Source: Mactra quadrangularis (Eukaryota; Mollusca; Bivalvia; Venerida; Mactridae). From it: DNA of 64,000 nt. Positions within the stretch are counted from its first letter, which is position 1, and every line of letters begins with the position of its first letter. The notes below the pieces were generated by a model. It was not told the DNA's origin, did not search any database, and was given only the letters and a program-made list of their open reading frames with translations. The translations under genes and the position numbers were made by a program. Location: assembly GCA_025267735.1 (NCBI GenBank), contig CM046301.1, positions 10,991,190 to 11,055,189 of the forward strand. Direction: 5' to 3'. Positions 48,601 to 60,000 of this stretch are shown one piece after another.

Positions 48601-51600
48601 CTAAACTCTTGGAAAATGATACACAGCTCATTATAAACATGACAGAGATAGATACAGGAATCTGATATGTCATAGATTCAAAGTTGACTCTTTTCAGTTC
48701 AAATAACATGAATCATGGAATCAAACATGAAATCTGCCAAGGCTGAAAAATATAAGGTTTGAATCCTATCTTTCCAGAATAAAGTGTGTGAAGATATGGG
48801 GGGGATATATTTACTCTTGATGGTAATTTATGTTGGGAACCATTTCAATATTAAAACAAAAACATGGCCTGATCATGGATCAAACCAAGGCCATTAAAAT
48901 GCCAGTATGCCATAAGCTACATAGCCTAGACATTATTTTTGTTTGGCCAGGTATTTGAAGTATAGGGATGTTAATTTGGTTAATATTATTAATATACCAG
49001 TCATCGCCTTAAATTTATATGAACACTATCTAGATTTATTATAAATGTAATAATCACAGGCCAACTGTATGAAATCAGCATGGGTAAAAGTCTTTAGGAT
49101 ATTTGGGTTCTTTGAAAGGGTACTTTTCCTAGATGTTAAAAAGTTGCTGAAATCATGAAAATCAGAAAATTTCAGGATTTTGAAATTTTTTTAACTTTTA
49201 CCCATGAAACAGTAATTTTCTCAAACCCAGTCTTAAGGTTTATCTGTTAAGGCGATGACTGTTATACTCACTATGCAAATAAAGTATGTTATTTCTTTTT
49301 ACAGGGAAACGAAAACTCTCTTCCGATGGAACTTTGTTCCAATTGTAAGTTGATTAATTATTGTTTTATTTTCTTCAATACTATCCGATCTTATATTTAA
49401 AGTGTGTATAACTTTTTTTGTGTTGGTCAAACAGTCTATGAATTAGGATATGAAAGTAGTTGCCTGAACAGGTCATTTTAGCACTATATCTTGTTTGTAG
49501 AAATTTGGTTGCCTGAAAGAAATTTCTGGTTGTTTGAGCTAGAAATTGGTTGTCCCAGGCAACCTGACACCCATTAATTTTAAACAATTCAGTTTGAAAC
49601 ATAGATATTGATTGACTGAACAGCTCTGTATACATCAGGTATTTTTTCTTGTCAAATTGACCCGTTATATTTCTAGAACAAGAACTTCTACTACTATGTT
49701 TTTTTCCAGGCCATTTTGGGGCCAAGACTGGGCCCCATTCCCCTTTCCAAAAAGTATATATTTCCCCTTCTCAAGTAAGAAATTCCTCTGTCTGAGTGTC
49801 CTAAAACTTTTTTACTTTTTAATTTAATAGCATTTGCCCATTCCTCAAGCATTACAGAGAAATCACAGATGCATAATATGGGTTCAATAATTGAAATTTT
49901 ATATAGGTGTTTCTCTGTTAGAGAATCCATGATATCTCAAGTATTGAAAATAAAGGAAAAAAATTCCCCTAATTTGGTTTTTGTCACTATTCTCCCCTTA
50001 GAAAGGGCCCTGTCACCTTTCCCCTAAAAGTGAAAATAAACACTGCATACTAGTATTAAGTAACTGTTTAAGAACATTTTTCATATTTGAAGCAGAAAGC
50101 CAATCATGATTCTAAACAGAAGGTTATGTTCCAGTTACAGCTAAAAACCAGTAGCACATGTCTGTATTTGAAACACAAATTTGGCAGCTGTACATTAAAC
50201 ATGAGACTGACCTAGTGAGCCAAAAAAAGTCAGTTTTAACATCATGTCATTTTTATATTGTTGGCAGAGACGGCAATCAGCTTGCCTTATTCCAATAAAA
50301 TATCTTAACATCAAGGTTATCACATAAAATACCAGTTTTCCAATCTATACTATTAAATTTGCGAGTTTCCTGTTTTGTGGAAGAAACTGCGCAGCTTTGA
50401 ATAAATCTTTCGTTTGTCGCTGGAGCACCTATATACCGGCATATAAAGTTGACAATTCCTTTTTGACAAAGCCTCTTGATATTTGCAAAAACTGCCAAAA
50501 ATCAACAAAAAAAGTGGGTTTTTTGTGTGTCTAAAAATAGTTCTAGATAAAACTAAAAATAGACCAAACTCCCCGCAGCGGTTATTTCCCTTTATCGTCA
50601 TTAAATTAAGCCCGTGCTTGCACGGGCTCCCATCTAGTATTATATATATATTTAGAATAAATAGGATAGATTGAGAAACTTCCCTATTGTGATCATTAAA
50701 TTAAGTTTTCCTTATGTGACACTATTTTCTGTACCTAATTGACTGAAGTCACCTTACTGGTAATGATAAATGACATAAGCTTTACTGAAGGGAAACTTTT
50801 ACATGGAAAATGGATTAGTATTATCCATTTTACTGTCTGTGAAAATTGTACTATTGTTTATTCAAGTTATGTTCAGTTGTACTTCTGTTTTCATTTAAGC
50901 ATTGTGCATGTTACAGTTTTTTGTATTGTTTTTTGTTGCCTTGTATCACATGACAGGCTGACAGCTGTCAATTTATTTTACCCATTTAATAGAAGCTGAA
51001 TCAATCAAAATTGAATATTTTCAGTGAGTTTCTGTCTGTGTTTATATTCTGCTGTTAACTGGAATATTAAATCACTGATATTGAATCATCTAGTTTCAGT
51101 TCATTTGTTTTGTTCATTTCATGCCCCAGAAATTATTTGATTGTAATTTTATAACAGTTGTGATTATCTTCAGCTGTCATGTAGAGCATTTGTATGCGGC
51201 TTGTATTAAACTAGCAACAGCTAAATCTCTGTCAGTGAATTTTTACTCCAATGAGAGTGTCCATTTACAATTTGGAAAGGCATGTTCATTCCTTTAAGTC
51301 AGTTCATGAATATTGATTGGGTTACTCCAGGGCTAGACATTAAAGGTTTTTAATAGACCCTGACTACTTATACAGGGTTTAACTGATTTTACCAGTGATC
51401 CTGACAGAATCCATAACTGAGAATCACTGGGATTCCTCCCAAGATTTTGGGATCCTCTGATTCCTGGGACACTGTTAGTGTCAAACCCTGCTAAATTTGG
51501 TTTTGGGCAACTTGTTACTGCTAGCAAAAATTTAATTCAGGCAAGTATTTTATATAGCTGCTTTGATTGAGCAACCTACTTTAAAAATGAATGTCGAGCC

Positions 51601-51884
51601 CTGATATTCTTGTACAAATGTTTAGCGCAATATCAACCAGGAAACAATTATTATCATTATTCTTCTTCTATGGCAATGTCTCATTTGATTCTTCTAATGT
51701 ATTTCAGTTGATGCAGATGAGATAAAAAGATTAGGAAAGAGATTTCGTAAATTAGATTTAGATAATTCTGGTGCATTAAGTGTAGAAGAGTTTATGTCAT
51801 TACCTGAATTACAACAGAATCCATTAGTTCAGCGAGTTATAGATATATTTGATACAGACGGTAATGGTGAAGTAGACTTTAAAG
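45678..51884 (+). CDS. PPP3R1: Calcineurin subunit B type 1, first three coding exons (partial)
   Basis: Regulatory Ca2+-binding subunit of the Ser/Thr phosphatase calcineurin. Coding exons: 45678-45680 (ATG only), 49305-49344, 51708-51884, with frame kept. The sequence begins [20 protein letters not shown]; Gly2 fits N-myristoylation. EF-hand 1 is [13 protein letters not shown], followed by [22 protein letters not shown]-hand 2 ([11 protein letters not shown]) is cut by the donor AAAG|GTATGC. It is nearly identical to the vertebrate protein by eye. The remaining two EF-hands and the catalytic-subunit-binding end are not found downstream, so they should lie beyond 64000. Intron 3 would then exceed 12.1 kb. 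Confidence 0.95.
46110..46380 (+). mobile_element. Degraded tRNA-derived SINE
   Basis: Diverged box B GGGTTTGATGCC and body phrases GAGCTTGGTTATGAAATATT, GTCTGCCACTGTATAAGTTC and GACTTACCTTGGACAGTGAG match the copy at 57731-58010. Box A is barely recognisable. In PPP3R1 intron 1. Confidence 0.55.
46380..48547. mobile_element. AGGCCT(A)10-ended element split by another element
   Basis: Outer inverted ends 46380-46414 and 48513-48547 match over 35 bp with one difference (AGGCCTAAAAAAAAAATA then GTTTGTTTCTGCTTAC). Subterminal GGTCGG phrases occur on both sides. Removing the inner element leaves about 250 bp, a typical MITE length. Confidence 0.7.
46479..48396. mobile_element. 1.9-kb CAGGGCTCGACATTAAC-ended element (inner)
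   Basis: Perfect 17-bp inverted ends. Subterminal ACTTGTCC/GGACAAGT motifs are repeated several times at both ends, arranged like transposase-binding repeats. No long frame inside. No clear target duplication. A 276-bp relative is at 51328-51603. Confidence 0.7.
48998..49261. repeat. Best copy of CAGTCATCGCCTTAA-ended palindromic family
   Basis: Perfect 15-bp inverted ends CAGTCATCGCCTTAA and TTAAGGCGATGACTG. It contains a complete copy of the second family (49079-49206). In PPP3R1 intron 1, ending 43 bp before exon 2. Confidence 0.8.
49079..49206. repeat. CATGGGTAAAAGT-ended element nested in the previous repeat
   Basis: Ends CATGGGTAAAAGT and ACTTTTACCCATG are exact inverted copies. The interior lacks the TTTCAGTATTTT phrases of other copies, so it may be a separate subfamily. 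Confidence 0.75.
49435..49585 (+). repeat. GGTTGCCTGAA-type dispersed repeat, copy 1
   Basis: Shares TCATTTTAGCACTATATCTT/GTTTG and TTGTCCCAGGC...GACACCCA with the reverse strand of 60230-60370. Two GTTGCCTGAA phrases inside. Confidence 0.6.
49695..50045. mobile_element. Second copy of the 339-bp CAGTG-ended MITE (opposite orientation)
   Basis: The right end GTGAAAATAAACACTG is the complement of the left end at 35930. Interior phrases such as GCATTTGCCCATTCCTCAAG and TTTCTCTGTTAGAGAATCCA correspond throughout. The left end is diverged (CTACTATGTTTTTTTCC). Confidence 0.75.
51328..51603. mobile_element. 276-bp CAGGGCTMGACATT-ended MITE
   Basis: Left end CAGGGCTAGACATTAAA, right end AATGTCGAGCCCTG. 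Same end type as the inner element at 46479. In PPP3R1 intron 2, about 100 bp before exon 3. No clear target duplication. Confidence 0.65.
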
Positions 51885-53063
51885 GTATGCATGATAACAT
51901 GTGTGTAGTTATGTTTGTGTACTCAGTCATTGTCTTAAATCTTCTTGAACTCTGGCCCAATAGTTCTTATTTGGATCTCATTTTGGGGGGGGGGTTCAGT
52001 TGAATAAGGTTGGTTTGTACTGGTTGCATTCGTGCTCTTAAAAGTTATTTTACACATTATTGCTTAAAAGTATGCAACACAGGTTAAGATTAAATTGTAA
52101 ATTAATGAAAAACCAGCTTTTTTACATATGTAGAGGTAATTTCCAATGGCAATATATATCAAAGGGCAAACTTTTCAACTAGCCAAGTCATATGAAGTAT
52201 AAGTAAATTTCACTAGCCCTAATTAATTTTCATAAGTCCTGGGCTTTGGGTTAGTTGGTAAAGGCAATGACGGATATACTTAAGCCTGTACATTGATATC
52301 TAGGCCTTTTCAGGGACAGTGAACTGGTCAACTAACAGCTGCAATATGACTGAAAGTTTCCAAGAAATTGTGTTTATACATTTTATTTATGAACTAATAT
52401 AATTGAGTTTGTTCATTTTCAGGTGACTTTTATGTGTTTATGCTCAGCTGGCATTGAAGTATTGTATGTCAGTTGATTGTGAATTTGATGGACAATTTTG
52501 TATTTGAAAAAAAGTAGAAACTGAAATATATTTCTTGTTGCATTGACACTATAATTTATCCTGTCAGTGAGTTTTCTGATGTCAGTATTTATTGACCTGA
52601 GAGAGTGTTCCTTTGCTATTTAAAACTGTTAAAATCATAAATTTAGGATTTTGACAATTTTAAACTTTCACCCATGCTTTCCAAGTCTGTATGTCCAAAT
52701 GACCAACTGACAATTTTTTATAGATATTAACTCACAGTTTTTTTGTTTGAATAAAGAATGTTGTCAAACTTTTGTTAAAAAAAGGTGATTGTTGAAAACA
52801 GTAAAATTAATTTATTTCACATACGTATTTTGCCATTTATTTATGTCATTATCCTAGAAGTTTTCATAGAAACCATCGTTGCTGTCACATAATAGAATAC
52901 ATTTACATGCCCCAATTTCTCTGCCTTGCAAGTGAGTCATTATTATTGGAACCACTTGAAATTATTGAATAAACTACAAACACACAGACATGATTTTTAT
53001 GAATTTTTATAATTATATGTCATTATATATCATGTGCATGATTTGATTTTGATTTTTTGTGAA

Positions 53064-53239
53064 CAGTCATTGCCTTGATAAACTAGCATGGAACATGACC
53101 TTTTGGGGCTAGTAAAAGTTAATTTGAGCTTGTGAAAATTACTAATTTTATATAGCAGGGCTAGTTGAAAGATTTGCCTTTTACTATACGTAACATAATA
53201 ATTCAGGCTTGTGCTGAAGAAAATTTAAGGTAATGGCTG
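53064..53239. repeat. Copy of CAGTCATCGCCTTAA-ended family
   Basis: Ends CAGTCATTGCCTT and AAGGTAATGGCTG. The interior has GGGGCTAGTAAAAGTTAATT, GGGCTAGTTGAAAGATTTGC and ATTCAGGCTTGTGCTGAAGA, a good model of the full-length 176-bp element. Confidence 0.75.
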
Positions 53240-53639
53240 TTTGCAAAGGCAGGCTGCTTACAGGACAACGACACCATTTAGATTGCTGAGTCATGATTTG
53301 TAATGACAATATACTCACCAGGTATCATAATATCATACTATCCTCTCAAGGGATATCTTCATTAAAAGGAATGATAAGTTATTTATTTTGCATTTAAGGA
53401 AAACATATCCAAATTTATCTTATAAAATATCTCTTTGTATTTTGATATGCGTGGTGATCATTCTTTGATCATAGTAATATTGATAACAGTTTTTGTTTTA
53501 CAGAACTATAAATCTTACTTAAAGCTCTTTATGTTTTTGTGTGTTTATGTATTTACTAGCTATTTGTTATCATTTTTCAGTTTTTACATTCAAATTTTCT
53601 TTATTGATATGCTATAAAAAGTATAAAGCGTGATTGGTT

Positions 53640-54240
53640 TTATTTGAAATTCAGTGATCTGCCGAGCCCAGGGGGGTTTGAACATAGAAATACATTGGTG
53701 TGTCAGCACAATCCACTACCCCTTTTCTCATCATTAATATGTTACTACTTCCCTTTCGTATGGCTTTTATTAATGGAAAAATTCACTCACTGATGTTGGA
53801 CCAGCAACCTCCTGCATGCAAGTCAGATGCTCTACTATCTGAGCTTATTCAGGCAAATGAATATAGCATACTAATAATTTAAATGTATACTATTATATAA
53901 TAAACTAATATACAGCCCTGCTACATACCTCCTTCCTTTTTGATTATTTTAAAGCATCAACCCTAGGTACTTTTGTCTAAAACAGCTTTTGCTTCATCCC
54001 AGCTCTAGAATAACTGGGCTAGTCTTGCTCAGCATCAATGTAAATTAAGAGAAGGAAAAGTTAACTGCCAGTTGGGGGGTTTTACCGTAACCCAGGACAT
54101 TTTGCTTCCAAGACAATTGCACCACAAGAGCTTATCAGGCTGATGAACATAACTCCCAAATAATTTAAACATAAACTACATAATTAAACAGCCATGCTAC
54201 AGTTTTGACCTCCCCAGTGGAAGATCTCAACCCCCCTGTA
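53640..54240. repeat. Two diverged copies of an unnamed dispersed repeat
   Basis: Blocks at about 53790-53930 and 54080-54220 share GAGCTTATxCAGGC, AATAATTTAAA and CAGCCxTGCTAC. Each has a phrase resembling a box-B-like tRNA remnant nearby. Boundaries unclear. Confidence 0.4.
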
Positions 54241-55049
54241 AAGTGTTTATTATACCTTTCTTAAGTACATTCATATCAGATGAAGATTTAAGTTTATTGT
54301 GAGCAATATAATATAAATTTTATTATATCTAAATGACATTGTTAAGCACCTCGCCTATTGAAGTTGACATATTGATTTATTAAGCACTTCAGTTCATGCA
54401 ATCTGTTTATTAAAATTCTTACAATATATTCAGTCGAGATATTTACATAAAATGTTCAAGTGTGATATTTTAAACATCTTATCTTAATATATAAACAAAA
54501 AAACATGGGTTAGCTTAATATACTGAAAAAATGACTTGCTAATTTTAATTTGTATTAGATGTTTTTTTAATTAAGGCCTTAATAAAAAAAAATCTGGTTT
54601 CGTCTCCCCGAAAAAGTAACATCAGTCGGTAGTCAATTTATTTAAGGGGCAAATTTTATGAAATTCATATATGTTAAACCCAATTTTTGCTTATTTTTTA
54701 TGTTGCTTTACAATGTTTGTTCAAAAATTTATTTCGACTTAGCAAAATTAAGGTTGGTAGTGAAAAAAAGCGACGGCAGGAAACTAGAAGTCTATCTTTT
54801 TTGGGGGTGGGTCAAATTGTTATTATGCCATCTAGTATTGATGTATGTGGGGGAGGACTTGTTATTAATTGGTAAATAATTGACTCAAAGCCAATTCTAT
54901 TCAGTTTATTGCATAGCTAATGATAATCCATTGGGACATTGTTGAAAATTGTTTCTTGATTAATGTTTTTCTGTGTTTTAGTTTTCACTTCCTGGAAAGT
55001 CTGTCTGGAGAGCAGTTTTCTGTATATAATTGATAGAAAGATGAGTCAT

Positions 55050-55198
55050 CAATATTTATTGATGAAAAATTTCAGTATTTATACCATAACCAAATTTCAG
55101 TATTTTAAAGAAACAAAATACTCATGTAATTTGAATGAAATCTGTCCATTTCAGTATTTTGAAAGTAGGTTTCAGTATTTTCAATAACTTCACCCATG
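55050..55198. repeat. Copy of CATGGGTGAAAGTT-ended family
   Basis: Right end ATAACTTCACCCATG; interior GAAATCTGTCCATTTCAGTA and GAAAGTAGGTTTCAGTATTT match the copies at 13504 and 60181. The left end is degraded. Confidence 0.65.
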
Positions 55199-55620
55199 TC
55201 CATATCATGGCTTAGTTTTAGTTTTAACTAGTAGCTCACATGGCCTAGGATGAGAGTCCCTCATTGTGACACTGACAAACACTGACACTTAGGTTAGTGT
55301 ACTTTACATAGTGATTATTATGAACTCAGAAATGGGCAGGTAAGCTAGGTGCATCAGTACCATAAGCAACGGGTGGGAAATAGAGATGGGAGGAGAGAAA
55401 GTTGGTTGGATGCAACTCAAAGCTATTCTGAATAAGAATAATCACTACCTTACATTTGGTCAGACTTATCATGAATTAGGTCAAGCAGACTTAAAAATCG
55501 TGTCCGTCCTGGCTAAAATTACAATTTACCAGGTATGGGAGATAGTCATACTGTTTTTGCAATGTCTACCATCAAGCATTTTACTTTGTTTACCCAAATC
55601 AACATAATTAGTATTTATCG

Positions 55621-55649
55621 TTATTATTATTATTATTATTATTATTATT
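55621..55649. repeat. (TTA)n microsatellite
   Basis: Nine to ten uninterrupted ATT/TTA units. Confidence 0.95.
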
Positions 55650-56292
55650 TGTTCAAATCAGCATTGCACTGCACCCTGTCTTTTTCTCTCCTTGCCTTCT
55701 TGTGCTCCTCTCAATTCAGTAAAAAGTTACTCAGAAACTTACACTTTCTGATATGCCCTGCCCTTTAAGTCAGCCTCCCTCCCATCTTTTCTCCTCTCTA
55801 TGCAAAAATAGTTACTTGGGAACATCAAACCTCTTGATGAGCCCTGCCCCTGTTTCTACTCCCTACACTTTACTAACTGAGTTCTAGAATAATTGCTAGA
55901 CATTTGACCAGCTTTAGATTGTTTCCCTGTATTCCTTTTCTTAATGCTCAATGAAAAAAATCTAAAGATTTCAACACTCTGTCAATCTTTGTTTATACTT
56001 TCAACGTGTTTGAAAAGTTTCCTCAAGTCTCCTCTTAGAAATGGTCTCTTGTGGTGTTTGTTTTTGCCTGAGATTGTTTGTGTTGGTGTTAACATCTCAT
56101 CACCAGATGTATCTTTATTGCATTGATGAATTATTCAGTCTAGGATTCTATTATCAAATCATATTTCTTCTAAATTTATGTTCAATATTTTATTACACTG
56201 GAGACTTGTCTTCGCTGGTCTGGTTTTTTTGTTACATACAGAATATGGCTGATGGAAGAGTATTAGTTCAATGTAGACCAGTAAATTCATTC

Positions 56293-56376
56293 AATTTGAG
56301 GGTTGCTCGCAAGACTGTAGTAACTCGCTGTTTAATGCAATACTCTTTCTACAGTCTTGCAGACAACCCTGGAATT
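56293..56376 (+). ncRNA. Candidate miRNA-precursor-like hairpin
   Basis: Arms 56293-56320 and 56349-56376 pair over 28 positions: 23 Watson-Crick, 2 G-U, 3 mismatches, with a 28-nt loop. The inner 12 pairs (CGCAAGACTGTAG side against CTACAGTCTTGC) are uninterrupted. About 84 nt in total, close to animal pre-miRNA geometry though the loop is long. It lies in the sense orientation of the probable PPP3R1 intron 3. I match neither arm to a miRNA I know. It could equally be a small foldback repeat. Confidence 0.4.
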
Positions 56377-56979
56377 AAATAATCTGCTGTGGTGACTGAA
56401 CTGTAGTCCTACTATTGTGTAGTGAACAGAACAGAACAATGAATTTATTCAGAAAAGTAAAAAGTACCTCTTCATTGGTAAAAGCATGAAAGTATAATAA
56501 TTAATAGCACACATAATAAATCAATATAGTTACATACGAATATGAATAACAATAAGAAGTGTGGTGACTGAATTGTGGGTTAGCACAATGTGAAGGAGGG
56601 ACTAAAAATTTGTCAGTAAAAGTACATCCTTAAGAAATGTCTGGCAAAAGATTGTGAATTGATGCCTGATCTTTATTGATAATTTTCTTATTAATATTGT
56701 AGTACAATATTTTATTGTGTGTGTTGCAGTATTGTATCCTACTGACAGGCGGGCTACACTGTTGAAAGCTGTCTAGGGTTTTATATTCTATTTAAGCTGT
56801 ATTTAACCTCATTATGAACAGCTGTGAGACTGTGACATATTGACATCTAATATCTTGGTTCATAAATTATGAATTACAGGATTGACTTCTGTTAAGAAAC
56901 AGGTCTTATGCTATTTTTGATGACGCAGAGCAAAAACTTATCTACGTTCTTCTTTATTTACATGTAGTTAGACTAATTT

Positions 56980-57160
56980 TGAGCTAGCTCAGTTGGTAGT
57001 GCACAAGTCTACTAATGGAGGGGTTGTAGGTTTGATTCCTGGGCTAGTAACTGGTTAACAGCTAAATCCTGTGATTTAAGTTTTAGCCTTTCCAGGAGCA
57101 GTTGGAAGGTTGACAGACCAGGGTTATATAATCTATACAATGTGTTGCTACAGCGTTAAA
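56980..57160 (+). mobile_element. tRNA-derived SINE
   Basis: Box A TAGCTCAGTTGGTAG (56985-56999) and box B GGTTTGATTCC (57029-57039), about 30 bp apart as in tRNA. The body includes TTTCCAGGAGCAGTTGGAAG and the 3' end is ACAATGTGTTGCTACAGCGT. Confidence 0.8.
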
Positions 57161-57730
57161 ATGCCCCCCCCCCTTCATAAAAGGAGAATTATTTTACTTT
57201 TTTCTTGAAGGTGTAGTTTAATGTTTTTTTTCTTGTAGATGTTTTTTTTTCTGAATCAAATTCTTGAAGATGCCTTTATATGTTTTTTTTTCTTGAAAAC
57301 AACTAGATGTAGATCATTGTAGCTCAGACTCCTTTCAAGTTTATTTATATTAACACCTGAGCCCATTTTCTTTTAGTGTAAGCTATTGTTGGAACCTTGA
57401 ATGAAATCATTTAAGCACTTGTGCTGGTCTCAAATTAAAGTATTTTTAAGTAAGAAATGCAGGATTTTTTTATCTTAGAAATGGATAGTTTCCAGTGTTT
57501 AAGTTGGAAAATACAGGAAATTCAGGATATTTTCTTCAAATTTTAAACATGTTTTGAAATAAGTAAATTTCACTAGCCTGTATCAATTTCCTTTGTCATA
57601 GGCTTCAGGGTTGTGGGTTAAGGTGTTGACTGCTCATACTGAATTTTTTAAGAAAATTTCTCCTCAATTAAAATAATCTGACAACTACCCCCTTAAAGGG
57701 AAGGAAACCACTTGTATAATATGAACAATC

Positions 57731-58010
57731 TTAACTAGCTAGCTCAGTCGGTAGCACACTAGTCATCTTTCTTAGGGGTCATGGGTTTGATTCCTTGGTG
57801 GGGCATACTTTACAGAGTTTGGTTATGAAAATTTTCTACTGACATTCTCCCACCTACCACTGATTCTTAATCATGTAGGGCAGTTGTCAGTCACTGACAG
57901 TATGAGCCTAGTAACTGGTATCCAGGATGTTATCCAGGAACAGTGAGTAGGTTGACTGACCGCCTTGATATTACTTTTACAATGTGTTGCTGCAATGTTA
58001 AACCCAACCA
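57731..58010 (+). mobile_element. tRNA-derived SINE, longest copy
   Basis: Box A TAGCTCAGTCGGTAG (57740-57754) and box B GGTTTGATTCC (57784-57794). It keeps a middle segment (GTCAGTCACTGACAGTATGA) absent from the 56980 copy and ends ACAATGTGTTGCTGCAATGT. Confidence 0.8.
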
Positions 58011-58426
58011 AAAAAGTAAAAAAATCAACTTTGCCTGGTATGAAGCTTATAGTTTTGTCACCTTCATGTTTAACCCTAGTTTACATGCCAGGATGAAAAA
58101 TGTAACACATGTTTATGACACTTAAACTAGGCTTTAATTGTCTTGTAATAGAATGTTATACATTCATCTAGGACTTGTTTTGTTGTATGTTAAATGATGT
58201 TGAGTCTTATATGAGTTATGTTAGACATAGAAACATGACAATTATAAAGTTATGACAAACATAGGTTTAATTTATGTGTCAGATATTTGGGATAGAATCC
58301 CTTGGAAAGATCTTGCGTTTATATGCAGTGCCATCCATAATTTCCTTAACACTTTCATATTACACTTTCTAATACATGTAATGGTAATTTTGGATGGCAC
58401 TTAACAATACAGTATAATATATGTAA

Positions 58427-58879
58427 TAAGGCTGTGGATCGTTGAGCTAGTTGCGATCCGATTCTAACCACAATTCATGTGTAGCAATTCACGAATCGAA
58501 CTACAAATCTCTTCTTAATGGAGAAGCATTCAGGAAGTCATGTTATAAATAAGTGAAGATTACCGAAGCTTTTATTATGTGGAAAACCATGTACTCCATA
58601 CATTTCTATTACCACACATTTTATGGGCATTTTCAGAAATAGCATTTTGTTTAAATGTTTATCAATTGAAATTTTGACACAAGATAATTTAGTACCTATA
58701 TAAATTAAAATTTTCATAAGTAGTGTGGCTAGTTTTCAGTGATAATTAAGCTAAAAATGTTCTTTCATTTTTTCCAAAACTAGATCGCGATCCGGCAATT
58801 TCAGGCATGACGAATATTCAAACTCGATTTTCTGGTGGATCGCAAATATCCGAGTACTCGGATACTCGCAGCCGCCCTA
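58427..58879. mobile_element. 453-bp hAT-like element with exact 8-bp target duplication
   Basis: ATATGTAA is present at 58419-58426 and 58880-58887. The left end is TAAGGCTGTGGATCG; the reverse complement of the right end is TAGGGCGGCTGCGAG. Subterminal GATCG/CGATC and CGAATCG phrases recur at both ends. No transposase, so mobilised in trans if at all. Confidence 0.8.
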
Positions 58880-59095
58880 ATATGTAAGGTAAATGTCTAG
58901 TATAGTAATGAGATCGTTATGACGATGAGTAAGTGGACTAACTGCTTGGTTATGACTGAAAGGTTTGCTAAGTGTGGTTCATTAAATAAAATCATGTCAA
59001 TGATTAGGAAGTATTAATGAAATCTATTAATTGTGTAAAAGGAAGTAAGATTAAATTAGAAGGCATTTGATGCAGCTTGTTTTCCCAGTCATTCC

Positions 59096-59264
59096 TTTAA
59101 TCCTCTAGGATGAAGCCTATTACTGGTAAAATTTGATTTAGACTAGTGAAAATTACTTATTTCATAAAGCCAGGGTTAGGGTTAGATAAGGTAGCCTATA
59201 AGATAATGTTTTCCTTTACTGTATAAATCAGGCTAGTTTTCTAGCATATATAAGGCAAAGACTG
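59096..59264. repeat. Copy of CAGTCATCGCCTTAA-ended family
   Basis: Ends CAGTCATTCCTTTAA and TATAAGGCAAAGACTG. The interior has GACTAGTGAAAATTACTTAT and TTTCCTTTACTGTATAAATC. A GGGTTAGGGTTAGA stretch (two telomere-like units) sits inside. Confidence 0.65.
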
Positions 59265-59784
59265 TATTTTATATGAACAGTTTGATGAAAAGTTTGCATT
59301 TTTTGTGCTTGTTTATCTGCTGTATGATTTTATCATTTAAAGTTAATGGAGTATTTATTTACTCTTCTTTCCTTTCAACTATTCTCATAAAAGATAACTG
59401 GGGAGCAGTTATTGTATGTAATACACAAAGTTTGTAAAGCAAAAAAAATGGTTTCTCCCTACAATACAAATATTTCCATGTGACTGTCTAGGGATTTTTT
59501 TATCTGCTAGCAAAGTAAACAGGTAAATGATGAAAAAAAACATAGAATGCAGGAATCATGGATTCACCAGCAAACTTGCAGCAATCATCTGTCATACATA
59601 ATTTCCATGATGAAAAATCATGAAAAAAATGAGACAGGTAACTCCCACTAGTTACAAATAATTGTACTTTTATTGTTCCCATTGTCTATGTGTTTAATCA
59701 ATTAACTCTGTTTTCAATGTTTTATGTCTCTGCCTATCTGGTAGTTTCAATGTAGTATACTTCACATCAAATCACTTCCTGGAG

Positions 59785-60000
59785 CAGGTGTGGCGAAGCT
59801 GTTACGATGTTAAACATGTAATCATTGGATAGCCAGCTCCACGTTGGTTCAAATCCTATCCAAAACCTACCACGCTGTTGCCTTCAGCAAGACACTTTAT
59901 CCTACAAGCTCAGTACTGGGAGACCAGGGGGTAGACTCGAAAGTGATAAATATAAGATGTAAGAACTTGTGTCACAATCGAGCTATAATAAATTAGTACG
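59785..60000 (+). mobile_element. SINE-like element with CTTCAGCAAGACACTTTATCC core
   Basis: Contains a box-B-like GGTTCAAATCC (59847-59857) followed by a CCTTCAGCAAGACACTTTAT core, which resembles the conserved central domains of several animal SINE superfamilies. Box A is not clear. Confidence 0.5.

Noticed and set aside
52431..52456. Alternative last exon of PPP3R1 (acceptor TTTTCAG then GDFYVFMLSWH and stop)
   Set aside because: In frame with the exon 3 donor but unlike any calcineurin B; it would remove half the protein. Kept only as a remote possibility.
56041..56382. 113-codon plus-strand frame
   Set aside because: Its C-terminal part is the miRNA-like hairpin, so the frame is not evidence of a protein; the N-terminal part is a low-complexity hydrophobic string.
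56985..57039. Functional tRNA gene
   Set aside because: Boxes A and B are present but the acceptor stem does not close and the tail is a SINE body.
59170..59190. Interstitial telomere repeat (GGGTTAGGGTTAGA)
   Set aside because: Only two units inside a member of the CAGTC family; too short to claim telomere origin.
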